Positions 52,065 to 59,752 of a stretch of DNA of 64,000 nt are shown piece after piece. The notes beneath the pieces are model-generated. The model was not told where the DNA came from. It saw nothing but the letters and a program-made list of their open reading frames with translations, and ran no database searches. The stretch spans positions 1,116,001 to 1,180,000 of the forward strand of contig NZ_CP104398.1 in the NCBI RefSeq assembly GCF_025311495.1. The letters run 5' to 3'. The position numbers and the translations under genes are program-made. Position 1 is the stretch's first letter, and each line of letters begins with the position of its first letter. The DNA is from Limosilactobacillus oris. Its GTDB lineage: Bacteria > Bacillota > Bacilli > Lactobacillales > Lactobacillaceae.

Positions 52065-52238
52065 AATACCGCCTCCACTTCTATTTCTATCTTTATTGTA
52101 ACCCCTTTCACAGAAAAATTACACCTATACAAAAAAGGTGGCAGAACTAACTGGTTTAGTTTTGTCCCCTCTCAGTCGACATACAGCAAGCCTATATGAA
52201 CCAGCAGCCAGCTACTGTGCTGGGGCATTTTTTATTGT
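52065..52238. other. Intergenic region with repeat fragment
   Basis: Contains degraded pieces of the dispersed repeat (agcaagcctat, cagccagctactgtgctggggcat, about 52183-52229) up to the left end of the IS30 remnant. No gene. Confidence 0.5.
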
Positions 52239-53079
52239 GGCAGATTGTAAAATTTAAGTTGAACATTTGAGTGGACAGAAAAACCCATAAAGGTCTTTAA
52301 TGGTGTTGCTTAACTAAATCCATTGAAAGAAGAACCTTTATAGGCACCACTATCTTATCATTTTCAGACCGCGTTGTCATTGAAACACTTCATAATGAGA
52401 AACGTTCCTTGCAGTATATTGCTGACTACTTGGGCTTTAGTAAAACGACCATCTTTAATGAACTTCACCGACTAGATCTTGCTTACCAGATCATAGTATC
52501 CGTCGACATCGGGCTAAAGAAAAACGTGGTACCTTTAGTCATGGACGCTCGATTGAAGAACGTCCAGCAGATATCGAGACTCGCCAAGAATTCGGCCATT
52601 TTGAAGCTGATACAGCGCTCTCTGGTAAACGCAAAGGACAAGCCGTCGCTACTTTTGTGGAACGGAAGAGTCGCCTGACGATCGTTAAACGGCTCAATGG
52701 ACGTGACAGTCAGTCAATGAAAGCTGCGATCGTCGAGTTAGCTCATCAGCTTAACGGTAAGCTCAAAACATTGACCGTTGACTATGGTAAAGAGTTTGCG
52801 GATTACCAGGCAATCGAAGCATTAACTGGCACTCAGCTTTACTTTGCCCATGCCTATTCACCACATGAACGAGGCAGTAACGAAAATCGCAATCGGGTTC
52901 TACGGCGATTTATTCCTAGAGGGAAACCAATTGAAGAGTTAAGTGATGATGAATTAGTTCAGATCAACTGGTACCTAAATTCACGCCCACTTAAATGTCT
53001 CAACTGGCATTCACCGATTGAGATCTTTTTGCTTAATCTGCGCCATTAAATTCGTTCAAGTTATTTCTTGCAATCTGCC
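52239..53079 (+). mobile_element. Defective IS30-family element
   Basis: Left end ggcagattgtaaaatttaag and right end ttatttcttgcaatctgcc are the same imperfect inverted repeats as in the intact copy at 55737-56790. The element is 841 bases, about 213 shorter, due to a deletion after the HRLD codons. The transposase start is ata instead of atg, and the remaining frames are split (52409-52678 and 52657-53049). The 3' part still encodes FVERKSRLTIVKRLNGRD and HERGSNENRNRVLRRF. It is not functional. Confidence 0.88.
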
Positions 53080-53405
53080 AATTTGATACTGCTGAAGAAT
53101 TGCTTGATTAGTATACTTGCCAGAAAGATAAGCTTTTACAGCAGTTAACTTAGTCTCTAATGAGTACTTCTGATTATGCTTAGGTCTAATTAATCCCGCC
53201 AATCCAGCGAGTAGGAATTGCTTAATCCACTTACTCATGTTTGCTGGTCGGACACCATGGTAATCGGAGTACACCGTTAAACCATAATCCGATTTCTGAT
53301 AATCATGAAGTAATTTAAGCTTTTCAATAGTTGAATAACTTACAATGCAAAACACCCCCTAGGATTCACACTTTTATTATTTAAAGTGTCAACCCTAAGG
53401 GGTAT
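53080..53405 (-). mobile_element. Truncated IS3-type OrfA remnant
   Basis: Minus-strand frame from about 53355 to 53080 reads IEKLKLLHDYQKSDYGLTVY, SKWIKQFLLAGLAGL and KYSLETKLTAVKAYLSGKYT, a helix-turn-helix OrfA of an IS3/IS150-type element. It is cut by the IS30 remnant at 53079, and its frame runs a few codons into it. A TTGACA and AATAAT lie near 53385-53362. OrfB is absent from the window. Confidence 0.7.
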
Positions 53406-53444
53406 TGTACGATGAGGCACTTCAAGTTTTCCCAGTCTTTTTTA

Positions 53445-54746
53445 TCAACTAAAGTTTTCGTCCGCGTGCCGTCCTGTTAAGAAGTAGAACGGAATGGCGA
53501 TGATTAAGGCACCAAAGCCCCAGATAAGGTTGGCACTAGGAGTGTTGAAGAGTAGCCAGCCAGAAATTAGTAAGGCGATCACAGGGATAACTGGTCCCAG
53601 TGGAACCTTAAATGGCCGTGCCACATCCTTCTTGGTATGACGGAAGACAATTACTGCTAGACAAGTAGGGATATATTGAATGAACCGTGAGATAGCTGAA
53701 ATCATTGCTAACTTGGAGAAGGTACCACTGTATGCTAACAGCAGACCAATTACGGTTGAAATAATAATTGCGTTGTATGGTGCACCATAACGGTTCTTAT
53801 TTGCGAGGAAACTTGGCATCATCTTGTGGTCAGCCAAGGCTTCACCAGAACGAGGGGTGATGAAGGAGGAGGCCACGGCAATCCCACCAATTGAAAGAAG
53901 GGTACCAACGCCAACTAATGCGCCACCCCAGGCACCAACCATCTTCGTCATTGCATCTTGGAGTGGGACAGTTGACTTAGTAAGACCTGAGCCAAGGACT
54001 CCGATGCAAGCAACCATGACCAGGAGGTAGATGACGACAACGGTTGCCATGGAGACCATCAAGGCACGTGGCAGGTTCCGCTTAGCATTCTTCATTTCAC
54101 CGGCTGCAACTACCAAACCTTCAAATCCAGTAAAGACGTAAAAGAGAGTCAATGTTGCCTGGGCGAAATTAGCACTGCCGCTGTGGCCGGGGATGAAGAA
54201 GGGAGTGAAATTGGCAGGATGGAGGAAGAATAGCCCAAGTACCGCCACCATGATAATTGGAATTAATTTACCAACCGTCACAATGTTATTAAGAACGGCG
54301 GTAACCCGAACCCCCGCAATGTTTAGTCCCATCAGGAATAAGCCGATGATGGTTACGAGGATATTCTTGGCAAGGTTGTTATTAAGTGCTGGGAACATTC
54401 CGCCCAGTGCAGTTGCAAAACCAACATACAAGGTTGCTTCAGCAATAATCCGAACGACCCAGGTCATGAAACCAACTTCGTAACCAATAAAGTTACCAAA
54501 GGCGCCCCGGGCATAAAGATAGGGACCACCATTTTGTTTGTAAAGACCGGCACATTCTGCAAAACATAAGCCGATACAGAAAATTAGAAAACCATCGAAA
54601 AACAATGCTAGGATGCTGGCGGGACCGAATAATTTCATTCCCGAACTTGGTAGGAGGAAGATCCCACTACCGATGATCCCGTTGATCCCGAAAAGAACAA
54701 TACTACCAAAGCCAAGTTTATGGCTTTGTACATCTACTTTAGCCAT
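53445..54746 (-). CDS. APC family amino acid permease
   Basis: 433 residues, twelve helices: GINGIIGSGIFLLPSSGMKL, FTGFEGLVVAAGEMKNAKRN and SSFITPRSGEALA are family motifs. It imports or exchanges an amino acid or amine. Its start lies inside the end of the PuuD gene (8-base overlap), so the two proteins work together; the cargo may be a gamma-glutamyl amine or glutamate-derived compound. The RBS is inside the upstream gene. Codon use is lower in GC than elsewhere. Confidence 0.88.
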   Translation of the reverse strand: MAKVDVQSHKLGFGSIVLFGINGIIGSGIFLLPSSGMKLFGPASILALFFDGFLIFCIGLCFAECAGLYKQNGGPYLYARGAFGNFIGYEVGFMTWVVRIIAEATLYVGFATALGGMFPALNNNLAKNILVTIIGLFLMGLNIAGVRVTAVLNNIVTVGKLIPIIMVAVLGLFFLHPANFTPFFIPGHSGSANFAQATLTLFYVFTGFEGLVVAAGEMKNAKRNLPRALMVSMATVVVIYLLVMVACIGVLGSGLTKSTVPLQDAMTKMVGAWGGALVGVGTLLSIGGIAVASSFITPRSGEALADHKMMPSFLANKNRYGAPYNAIIISTVIGLLLAYSGTFSKLAMISAISRFIQYIPTCLAVIVFRHTKKDVARPFKVPLGPVIPVIALLISGWLLFNTPSANLIWGFGALIIAIPFYFLTGRHADENFS

Positions 54747-55470
54747 TTAAAAGCCCCCCTTTGATCCGGTCGATAAATGCAGTGAATAAGCGCTCTTGCT
54801 GGGGGCTACTTTGCCAGAGATTTTCCGGATGCCACTGAACAGCTTGAACTGAAGCATCATCATTTTCAATTGCTTCAATTACACCATCAGGCGCCTGAGC
54901 AACAGCCTTCAGCGAAGGGGCCACCTCCTTAACTGCTTGATGGTGGCGAGAGTTAACAAATGCAGTAGGACCGAGATCCTTACCTAGTTGGGAAGTAGGG
55001 TCAATCTTAACTTCATGAGTTGGCAAGTCTCCCTTAGTTCGTTGTGAATGTTGGAGGAGCCCGTCTCCTTCATATTCGCTTGGCAGGTCCTGGTAAATTG
55101 TTCCGCCAAGGGCAGCGTTGATTACCTGTGCACCCCGGCAAATGCCAAGTAATGGCAAGTGCTGTTCAGCGGCTGCCTTGACAACGGGAAATTCAAACGC
55201 ATCACGTGGAGAATAGGTCGGTCCTAATTCAAGCGAAGGGTTCTCATGAAGAAATTCAGCAGCAATATCATGGCCACCAGGGATAATTAAACCGTCCAGG
55301 CCGGCTAAACTATCTTTCGCAAGTTTACCAGGGAGGATTGGCAGGATTATAGGCACCACATTGTTTTTTACTAAAACATCAACTAATGGTTTAGGGGCAA
55401 AGTGTGCCAGCTTTAAATTAATAATCGGAGTTTCGGTTAAATTTACATCGGCAGTAATTCCTATCTTCAT
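54739..55470 (-). CDS. Gamma-glutamyl-GABA hydrolase family (PuuD-like glutamine amidotransferase)
   Basis: 243 residues. Class I amidotransferase triad: Cys111 in LGICRGAQ, His214 and Glu216 in QWHPENLW; GGHDIAAE near 66-73 is typical. PuuD-type enzymes cut gamma-glutamyl-GABA or related gamma-glutamyl compounds. The permease gene overlaps its end. ATG at 55470 with GAGAGTGAT upstream. The pair suggests uptake and hydrolysis of gamma-glutamyl compounds; substrate inferred only. Confidence 0.87.
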   Translation of the reverse strand: MKIGITADVNLTETPIINLKLAHFAPKPLVDVLVKNNVVPIILPILPGKLAKDSLAGLDGLIIPGGHDIAAEFLHENPSLELGPTYSPRDAFEFPVVKAAAEQHLPLLGICRGAQVINAALGGTIYQDLPSEYEGDGLLQHSQRTKGDLPTHEVKIDPTSQLGKDLGPTAFVNSRHHQAVKEVAPSLKAVAQAPDGVIEAIENDDASVQAVQWHPENLWQSSPQQERLFTAFIDRIKGGLLNG

Positions 55471-55484
55471 TTTCTAATCACTCT

Positions 55485-55536
55485 CTAATCGTTTCGTAAT
55501 ATATAGTAATTATTAAAACACTGGTGAAACGATTAG
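55485..55536. promoter_or_regulatory. Long inverted repeat upstream of the PuuD operon
   Basis: ctaatcgtttc (55485-55495) and gaaacgattag (55526-55536) are perfect 11-base inverted copies 30 bases apart, placed just before the PuuD start. gtaatatatag at 55496 recurs at 55694 with a cgatta nearby. Likely a regulator-binding region. The rest of 55537-55736 is AT-rich with no gene. Confidence 0.55.
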
Positions 55537-55736
55537 TGCAAGAAGGAATCTTAGAAAACGTAGAATAATTACCTTTAATAATAGGAAGGTTAATAAATAA
55601 AGTTTGGCGCAAGGGGAATGATTAACAAAAAAAAGTATATGTTTGATCTATACCCCCATTCCAATCAAGTAATTTTCAATGTTTACTTTTCTGGGTAATA
55701 TATAGATAACGATTAAATGAATACACGAAAGGATGA

Positions 55737-56790
55737 GGTAGATTGTAAAATTTAAGTTGAACATTTAAATGGACAGAAAAACCCATCAAGGTCTTTAATG
55801 GTGTTACCACACAATCCATTAGAAAGAAGGACCTTGATGAGCACCACTATTTTATCATTCCAGAACCGTGTTGTCATTGAAACACTTCATCATGAAAAGC
55901 ACTCACTTCAATATATTGCCGATTATTTAGGCTTTAGTAAAACCACTATCTTTAATGAGGTTCATCGCTTAGCTGGTGAGTATCACGCAGTTAAGGCTCA
56001 AACTGACCATGAAGTTAAACTTAGTCATCGTGGTCGTAAAACCATCTTAACGACTAACCTAAAGCGATTGATTGAAGAAAAAATCAAGATTCAAAAATGG
56101 TCAATTGAACAAGTGGCTCATGTAGTTAGAATTACCTACAAAACCATCTATAACTGGATTGATCAGGGACTACTGGATATTAATGTGACTGATTTACCTG
56201 ACCATGGTATTCGTCGCAAACGAGCTAAAGAAACCCGTGGTACTTTTAGTCATGGACGTTCCATCGAAGATCGTCCAACTGAAATTTCTGATCGTAATAC
56301 TTCAGGTCACTTCGAAGCTGATACAGTTTTATCTGGAAAACGTAAAGGTCAAGCAGTAACTACGTTTGTCGAGCGTAAGAGTCGCCTTACTATCGTTAAA
56401 CGGCTTGATGGACGAGATAGCACTTCAATGACTAATGCTATCCTTGAGTTAGCTAATCAATTAGGAACTAATCTCAAGACACTGACGGTTGATCACGGGA
56501 AAGAGTTCGCCAACTACCAATCAATTGAGAAAAATACCGGCGTGCCGTTGTACTTTGCACATGCTTATTCTCCGCATGAACGTGGTAGTAATGAGAATCG
56601 TAATCGAGTGTTACGGCGATTTATTCCTAAGGGTCAACCGATTGATGAGATTACCGATGATGAATTGATTCAAATTAACTGGTATTTGAATTCCCGACCA
56701 CTTAAATGTCTCAATTGGCACTCACCTATTGAGATCTTTTTGCTTAATCTACATCAATAAAAGCGTTTAATTTATTTCTTGCAATCTGCC
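55737..56790 (+). mobile_element. Intact IS30-family insertion sequence
   Basis: 1054 bases bounded by ggtagattgtaaaatttaag (left) and ttatttcttgcaatctgcc (right), imperfect inverted repeats of about 20 bases. It carries one full transposase gene. No clear target duplication is visible. The defective relative at 52239-53079 lies 2.7 kb away in the same orientation. Confidence 0.9.
55837..56760 (+). CDS. IS30-family transposase
   Basis: 307 residues. N-terminal helix-turn-helix (SLQYIADYLGFSKTTIFNEV), second HTH-like region (WSIEQVAHVVRITYKTIYNW) and a DDE catalytic domain: Asp162 in FEADTV, Asp219 in TVDHGKEF, Glu253 in RGSNENRNR. The reading frame is intact and all catalytic residues are present, so the element may be active. 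Start at 55837 follows AGAAGGACC; an upstream in-frame extension is not supported by alignment with the second copy. Confidence 0.93.
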   Translation: MSTTILSFQNRVVIETLHHEKHSLQYIADYLGFSKTTIFNEVHRLAGEYHAVKAQTDHEVKLSHRGRKTILTTNLKRLIEEKIKIQKWSIEQVAHVVRITYKTIYNWIDQGLLDINVTDLPDHGIRRKRAKETRGTFSHGRSIEDRPTEISDRNTSGHFEADTVLSGKRKGQAVTTFVERKSRLTIVKRLDGRDSTSMTNAILELANQLGTNLKTLTVDHGKEFANYQSIEKNTGVPLYFAHAYSPHERGSNENRNRVLRRFIPKGQPIDEITDDELIQINWYLNSRPLKCLNWHSPIEIFLLNLHQ

Positions 56791-56801
56791 TTGTTTAAAA
56801 C

Positions 56802-56981
56802 AAAAAAGACTGAGTTCATTCCCAGCCTCCCTTTGAGTGTCTTGATATTATCTCAGGTCAATTGCGATGTCCACTTCGCCATTAACCAGGCACCTCACAA
56901 TCCGGTGAGTTAACGCGCCCCACTGTCAAAATGTCAATGGTAGCCATTTGGGTTGCTACCAGACCTCTCGACTCATCGCAA
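56802..56981 (-). ncRNA. Candidate structured RNA with own promoter and terminator
   Basis: A minus-strand promoter (TTGTTA 57009-57014, 16-base spacer, TATAAT 56987-56992) would start RNA near 56981. Its first bases ttgcgatg (56974-56981) are perfectly complementary to 56862-56869. Between them lie a tggtagc/gctacca hairpin and a longer cgc-gttaa-cacc hairpin. A terminator with six T ends at 56802. No ORF of note. The class is not recognised. Confidence 0.55.
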
Positions 56982-56986
56982 AGTCT

Positions 56987-57014
56987 ATTATACCAAATCA
57001 ACCGGAATTAACAA
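56987..57014 (-). promoter_or_regulatory. Promoter of the candidate RNA
   Basis: TTGTTA and TATAAT on the minus strand, 16 bases apart, starting just after the stop of the hypothetical gene at 57018. Confidence 0.6.
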
Positions 57015-57017
57015 GCA

Positions 57018-57476
57018 CTATGCCCGGTTCTCAGCAACGGCTGCCAGGTGCTCTGCTATCCATTCCTGCGCCCGTTCCACTAGGGCCGTAATGCTGCCGC
57101 CCTGGTCGGTATCATTTGCCAGCTCATCAATGCGCAGTCCTGATTTATTAACGTCGGCGCTTTCCATGACCATGTACAAGTTGACCGGGTATTCCGGCTC
57201 CTGGTCCAACAACTTCACATCTAAACGCTCTGCTTCCCCCATCGGGACGTTGATGAGGTTCGCCTCTAAGCGGACACTCACTGGATCGCCCTTTTTCATC
57301 TTAACGTCGAGATTATACTGGCCGAGATACCCCTTATCAAACTGGTCAAGCATAAACTGGATGGCCGCCTTTAGCGTCGTTTTTTGCTGGGCCTGGGCCG
57401 CTGTCTTCGCAACCGTTTCCTTTACGACCCGGTCACCCGTTACCTGTCCTAAATAATCGGCTACCGTCATCTTCAT
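57018..57476 (-). CDS. Hypothetical cytoplasmic protein
   Basis: 152 residues, acidic, no signal peptide or membrane helix. Short beta-rich and helical stretches (LGQYNLDVKMKKGDPVSVRL, YPVNLYMVMESADVNK) and an amphipathic C-terminus (VERAQEWIAEHLAAVAE). Not recognised. Its start overlaps the stop of the upstream membrane-protein gene by four bases (ATGA), so the two are coupled. It could be a cytoplasmic partner of that membrane protein. Confidence 0.7.
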   Translation of the reverse strand: MKMTVADYLGQVTGDRVVKETVAKTAAQAQQKTTLKAAIQFMLDQFDKGYLGQYNLDVKMKKGDPVSVRLEANLINVPMGEAERLDVKLLDQEPEYPVNLYMVMESADVNKSGLRIDELANDTDQGGSITALVERAQEWIAEHLAAVAENRA

Positions 57477-57880
57477 TTTTTCGCTTGCTCCTCCATTTTC
57501 TTAATCCGTGCCTGCGTGTATTCCGCCCGCTGCTTAATGCCATAGTAAATTCCCGCACAGCCCAAGAGAATCCCAATAATGCTGAGTCCTTGTACCAGAA
57601 CCCCCGTTACTGTCATCCGGGAATCAATCGTTTGAAAGGTGGCTAAACTGGCAATCGCAAAGTAGAGGTTCACGAGAATGGTCGCATAGCCGCAAAAGCG
57701 CATCTTCAATAGGGCCAGACCGTTAACGATCACTGCCAGGATAATGAATACTAGCAGCCGCCCCCAAACTTCCGGGTCAGCCAAGGACTGCCCGTGTTGG
57801 AGAAACATAATGGCATCCAGTACCAGGGCGAACACCGCCGCTACCGACGTCACAACTATCACTTTATCAGAATTCTTCAT
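57473..57880 (-). CDS. Hypothetical four-helix membrane protein
   Basis: 135 residues from the ATG at 57880, with four hydrophobic segments and a basic/acidic tail (YTQARIKKMEEQAKK). AAGGTTGG lies before that ATG; an ATG at 57898 is less well placed. Family not recognised. First gene of a two-gene operon, 20-30 bases after an unusual three-way hairpin terminator. Confidence 0.7.
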   Translation of the reverse strand: MKNSDKVIVVTSVAAVFALVLDAIMFLQHGQSLADPEVWGRLLVFIILAVIVNGLALLKMRFCGYATILVNLYFAIASLATFQTIDSRMTVTGVLVQGLSIIGILLGCAGIYYGIKQRAEYTQARIKKMEEQAKK

Positions 57881-57898
57881 CTCATTACCAACCTTCAT

Positions 57899-57988
57899 TT
57901 AAAAACAAAAAGGAGTGCTTGCTGCACCCCGTTACGCAAATTCCGCGGGGCTGGATGAGTTTCACATAACTCACCCGCTTACACTCCC
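57899..57988 (-). promoter_or_regulatory. Three-way-junction terminator/attenuator
   Basis: On the minus strand an outer stem (ggagtg.., 57981-57988 with 57912-57919) encloses two hairpins (gggtgagtt with aactcatcc, 57953-57976; and ccccg with cggggt, 57927-57950). TTTTTGTTTTT follows directly. It stands between lplA and the two hypothetical genes. Simple terminators rarely look like this; a regulated attenuator is possible. Confidence 0.5.
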
Positions 57989-58017
57989 ATTCTACTAAAT
58001 TAATTAGGAAAGCTCAA

Positions 58018-59031
58018 TTAGGCCAGCAAATCAGCAATCTCTGCCGTTGGAATTCCCGTAATGTACTGGGCAGTCCCGGCCTTTTCTAGCGCCGCCGCGA
58101 TTGCATCCCGGTCATACTTGACCCCCTTGAGCTGGTCGGCCAGCTGCGTAACGTCCTGCGGGCCGAAGAAGTCACCGAAGAATTTCACGTTCTTGATGAC
58201 GCCATCCTTAATATCCAGCCGGGCATCAATCGTTCCCATGTTAAAGTGTTTCCGGCGCTTCGTTGTAAATTCAGGGTTCTTGCCATAAACCCAGTCCCAG
58301 TTGTTGTAGTATTGCTCGTAGATCTTATCAATTTCCTTTTGATCCTCAGGAGTAACTACATACTGCTTATCCTTGATTTCTTCAAGGCTGTCGACATTAA
58401 ACAGCCCCTTTAGGAGGTCGTCACGGAACGTTGGCACATCAATATCCTGGTATTCCTTTGCCAGGTACGGACGAAGGTTCGTTACCCGGGACCGCACCGA
58501 CTTGATCCCCTTGGAGGCAATCTTATCCTGTGCTACGTGAAGGGCATCCGCAACAACGCTCAGGTCCACGTTCAACATCAGTGTCCCATGTGAGAAAGTC
58601 TTGCCGTTCTTGGAGTACATTGCGTTACCAGAAAACTTCTTCCCATCAACCAAAATGTCGTTCCGACCACTCACTTCGGCGGTCGTTGCCCCCATCTTGT
58701 GCAGGACATCCACGATTGGCTGGGTAAAGGATTTAAAGTCACCAAACTCTTCACTGTCGCTTGGCACCACGAAACTAAAGCAGAGGTTTCCCAAATCCTG
58801 GTAAACGGCCCCGCCACCAGATAGCCGCCGGGTCACCCGAATATTGTGCTCCTTAACGTAGTCCTGGTTAATCTCTTCCGCCGTGTTCTGGTTGCGGCCG
58901 ACGATAATGCACGGTTCTTCATAGTAAAAAAGTACCAGTGGTTCCTGACCAAAATCCTTCTCGTTCATCAGATACTGTTCAGTCGCCAAGTTCATCCCGA
59001 TATTGTGGGAAGTCATTGAAACATAACGCAT
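58018..59031 (-). CDS. lplA: Lipoate-protein ligase A
   Basis: 337 residues. RRLSGGGAVYQDLGNLCFS gives the lipoyl/ATP site, and ILVDGKKFSGNAMY the catalytic Lys; GTLMLNVDLSVV and the C-terminal accessory domain (about 250-337) match full-length LplA/LplJ enzymes. It attaches scavenged lipoate to E2 and GcvH subunits. The ATG at 59031 follows GGAGTAGG. A CcpA-like site lies about 100 bases upstream. Confidence 0.94.
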   Translation of the reverse strand: MRYVSMTSHNIGMNLATEQYLMNEKDFGQEPLVLFYYEEPCIIVGRNQNTAEEINQDYVKEHNIRVTRRLSGGGAVYQDLGNLCFSFVVPSDSEEFGDFKSFTQPIVDVLHKMGATTAEVSGRNDILVDGKKFSGNAMYSKNGKTFSHGTLMLNVDLSVVADALHVAQDKIASKGIKSVRSRVTNLRPYLAKEYQDIDVPTFRDDLLKGLFNVDSLEEIKDKQYVVTPEDQKEIDKIYEQYYNNWDWVYGKNPEFTTKRRKHFNMGTIDARLDIKDGVIKNVKFFGDFFGPQDVTQLADQLKGVKYDRDAIAAALEKAGTAQYITGIPTAEIADLLA

Positions 59032-59122
59032 TGTCCTACTCCTAACTTGTGAAAATCATAACAAAATTAGACTAAAACCTAAAATATGTCTTTTAAGTTT
59101 CTATGATTAGTTTATTCCTATT

Positions 59123-59136
59123 TGCAAACGTTTTCA
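59123..59136. promoter_or_regulatory. CcpA cre site between lplA and usp
   Basis: tgcaaacgttttca fits the cre consensus TGNAANCGNWNNCA in the shared upstream region of lplA and the usp operon. The usp-side promoter (TATAAT 59180-59185) lies about 45 bases further on. Confidence 0.65.
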
Positions 59137-59277
59137 AATAATAAGTAAGAATAAGCTGAAAAAAAACGGCGAAAAACCGTATAATAAGGGTAAAGCAAGA
59201 GCATGACGCTGCTTTCGCAACCTGCGGTGCTCTTCATCACGCTAACCACTTCCCACTGCAGTAAAGGAGTTTTTAAT

Positions 59278-59748
59278 ATGGCAGACAATTCGCAATACCA
59301 GAATATCCTGGTCGCTGTCGACGGTTCGAAGGCAACTGCCGGGGTCCTAGAGGCTGGCATCAAGGCCGCCCTCCGTAATAACGCCCACCTAGATATTTTA
59401 ACGATCACCCAAGTCGACCAGCTCACTGATGGTTACAGTGATGCCGGTCCTTCTGATGACCAAACTTATAGCGTGGTTCACGCCACCCGCGGGCGGATGG
59501 ATGACCTCAAGCAGAAGGCGCAAAACGCCGGGGTGACCGACGTCAGCATCCATATCCGGTTCGGTAATCCCAAGCGGGTCATCGCACGGGAATTTCCCGC
59601 CGACCACCATTCCGATTTGATTGTAATTGGCGCCTCGGGGCTTTCTGGCGTAGAACGGTTGATGATCGGTTCCGTCACCAATTACGTTAGCCGGACGGCC
59701 CACTGCGACGTCCTCGTCGTCCGGGCCACGGAAGGCTTCCAAAAGTAG
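59278..59748 (+). CDS. Universal stress protein
   Basis: 156 residues, single Usp domain: ILVAVDGSKATAGVLEAGIKA at the start and GASGLSGVERLMIGSVTNYV near the end, the ATP-binding GxxGxxxxxxxxxGS pattern. Cytoplasmic nucleotide-binding stress protein. AAAGGAG lies before the ATG at 59278; upstream in-frame codons belong to a stem-loop leader (about 59198-59234). The TetM-like gene begins four bases after its stop. Confidence 0.9.
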   Translation: MADNSQYQNILVAVDGSKATAGVLEAGIKAALRNNAHLDILTITQVDQLTDGYSDAGPSDDQTYSVVHATRGRMDDLKQKAQNAGVTDVSIHIRFGNPKRVIAREFPADHHSDLIVIGASGLSGVERLMIGSVTNYVSRTAHCDVLVVRATEGFQK

Positions 59749-59752
59749 AACG

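Noticed and set aside
59184-59277. usp leader hairpin as a lacto-usp RNA
   Set aside because: Only one hairpin (about 59198-59234) is evident; not enough structure to assign the class by eye.
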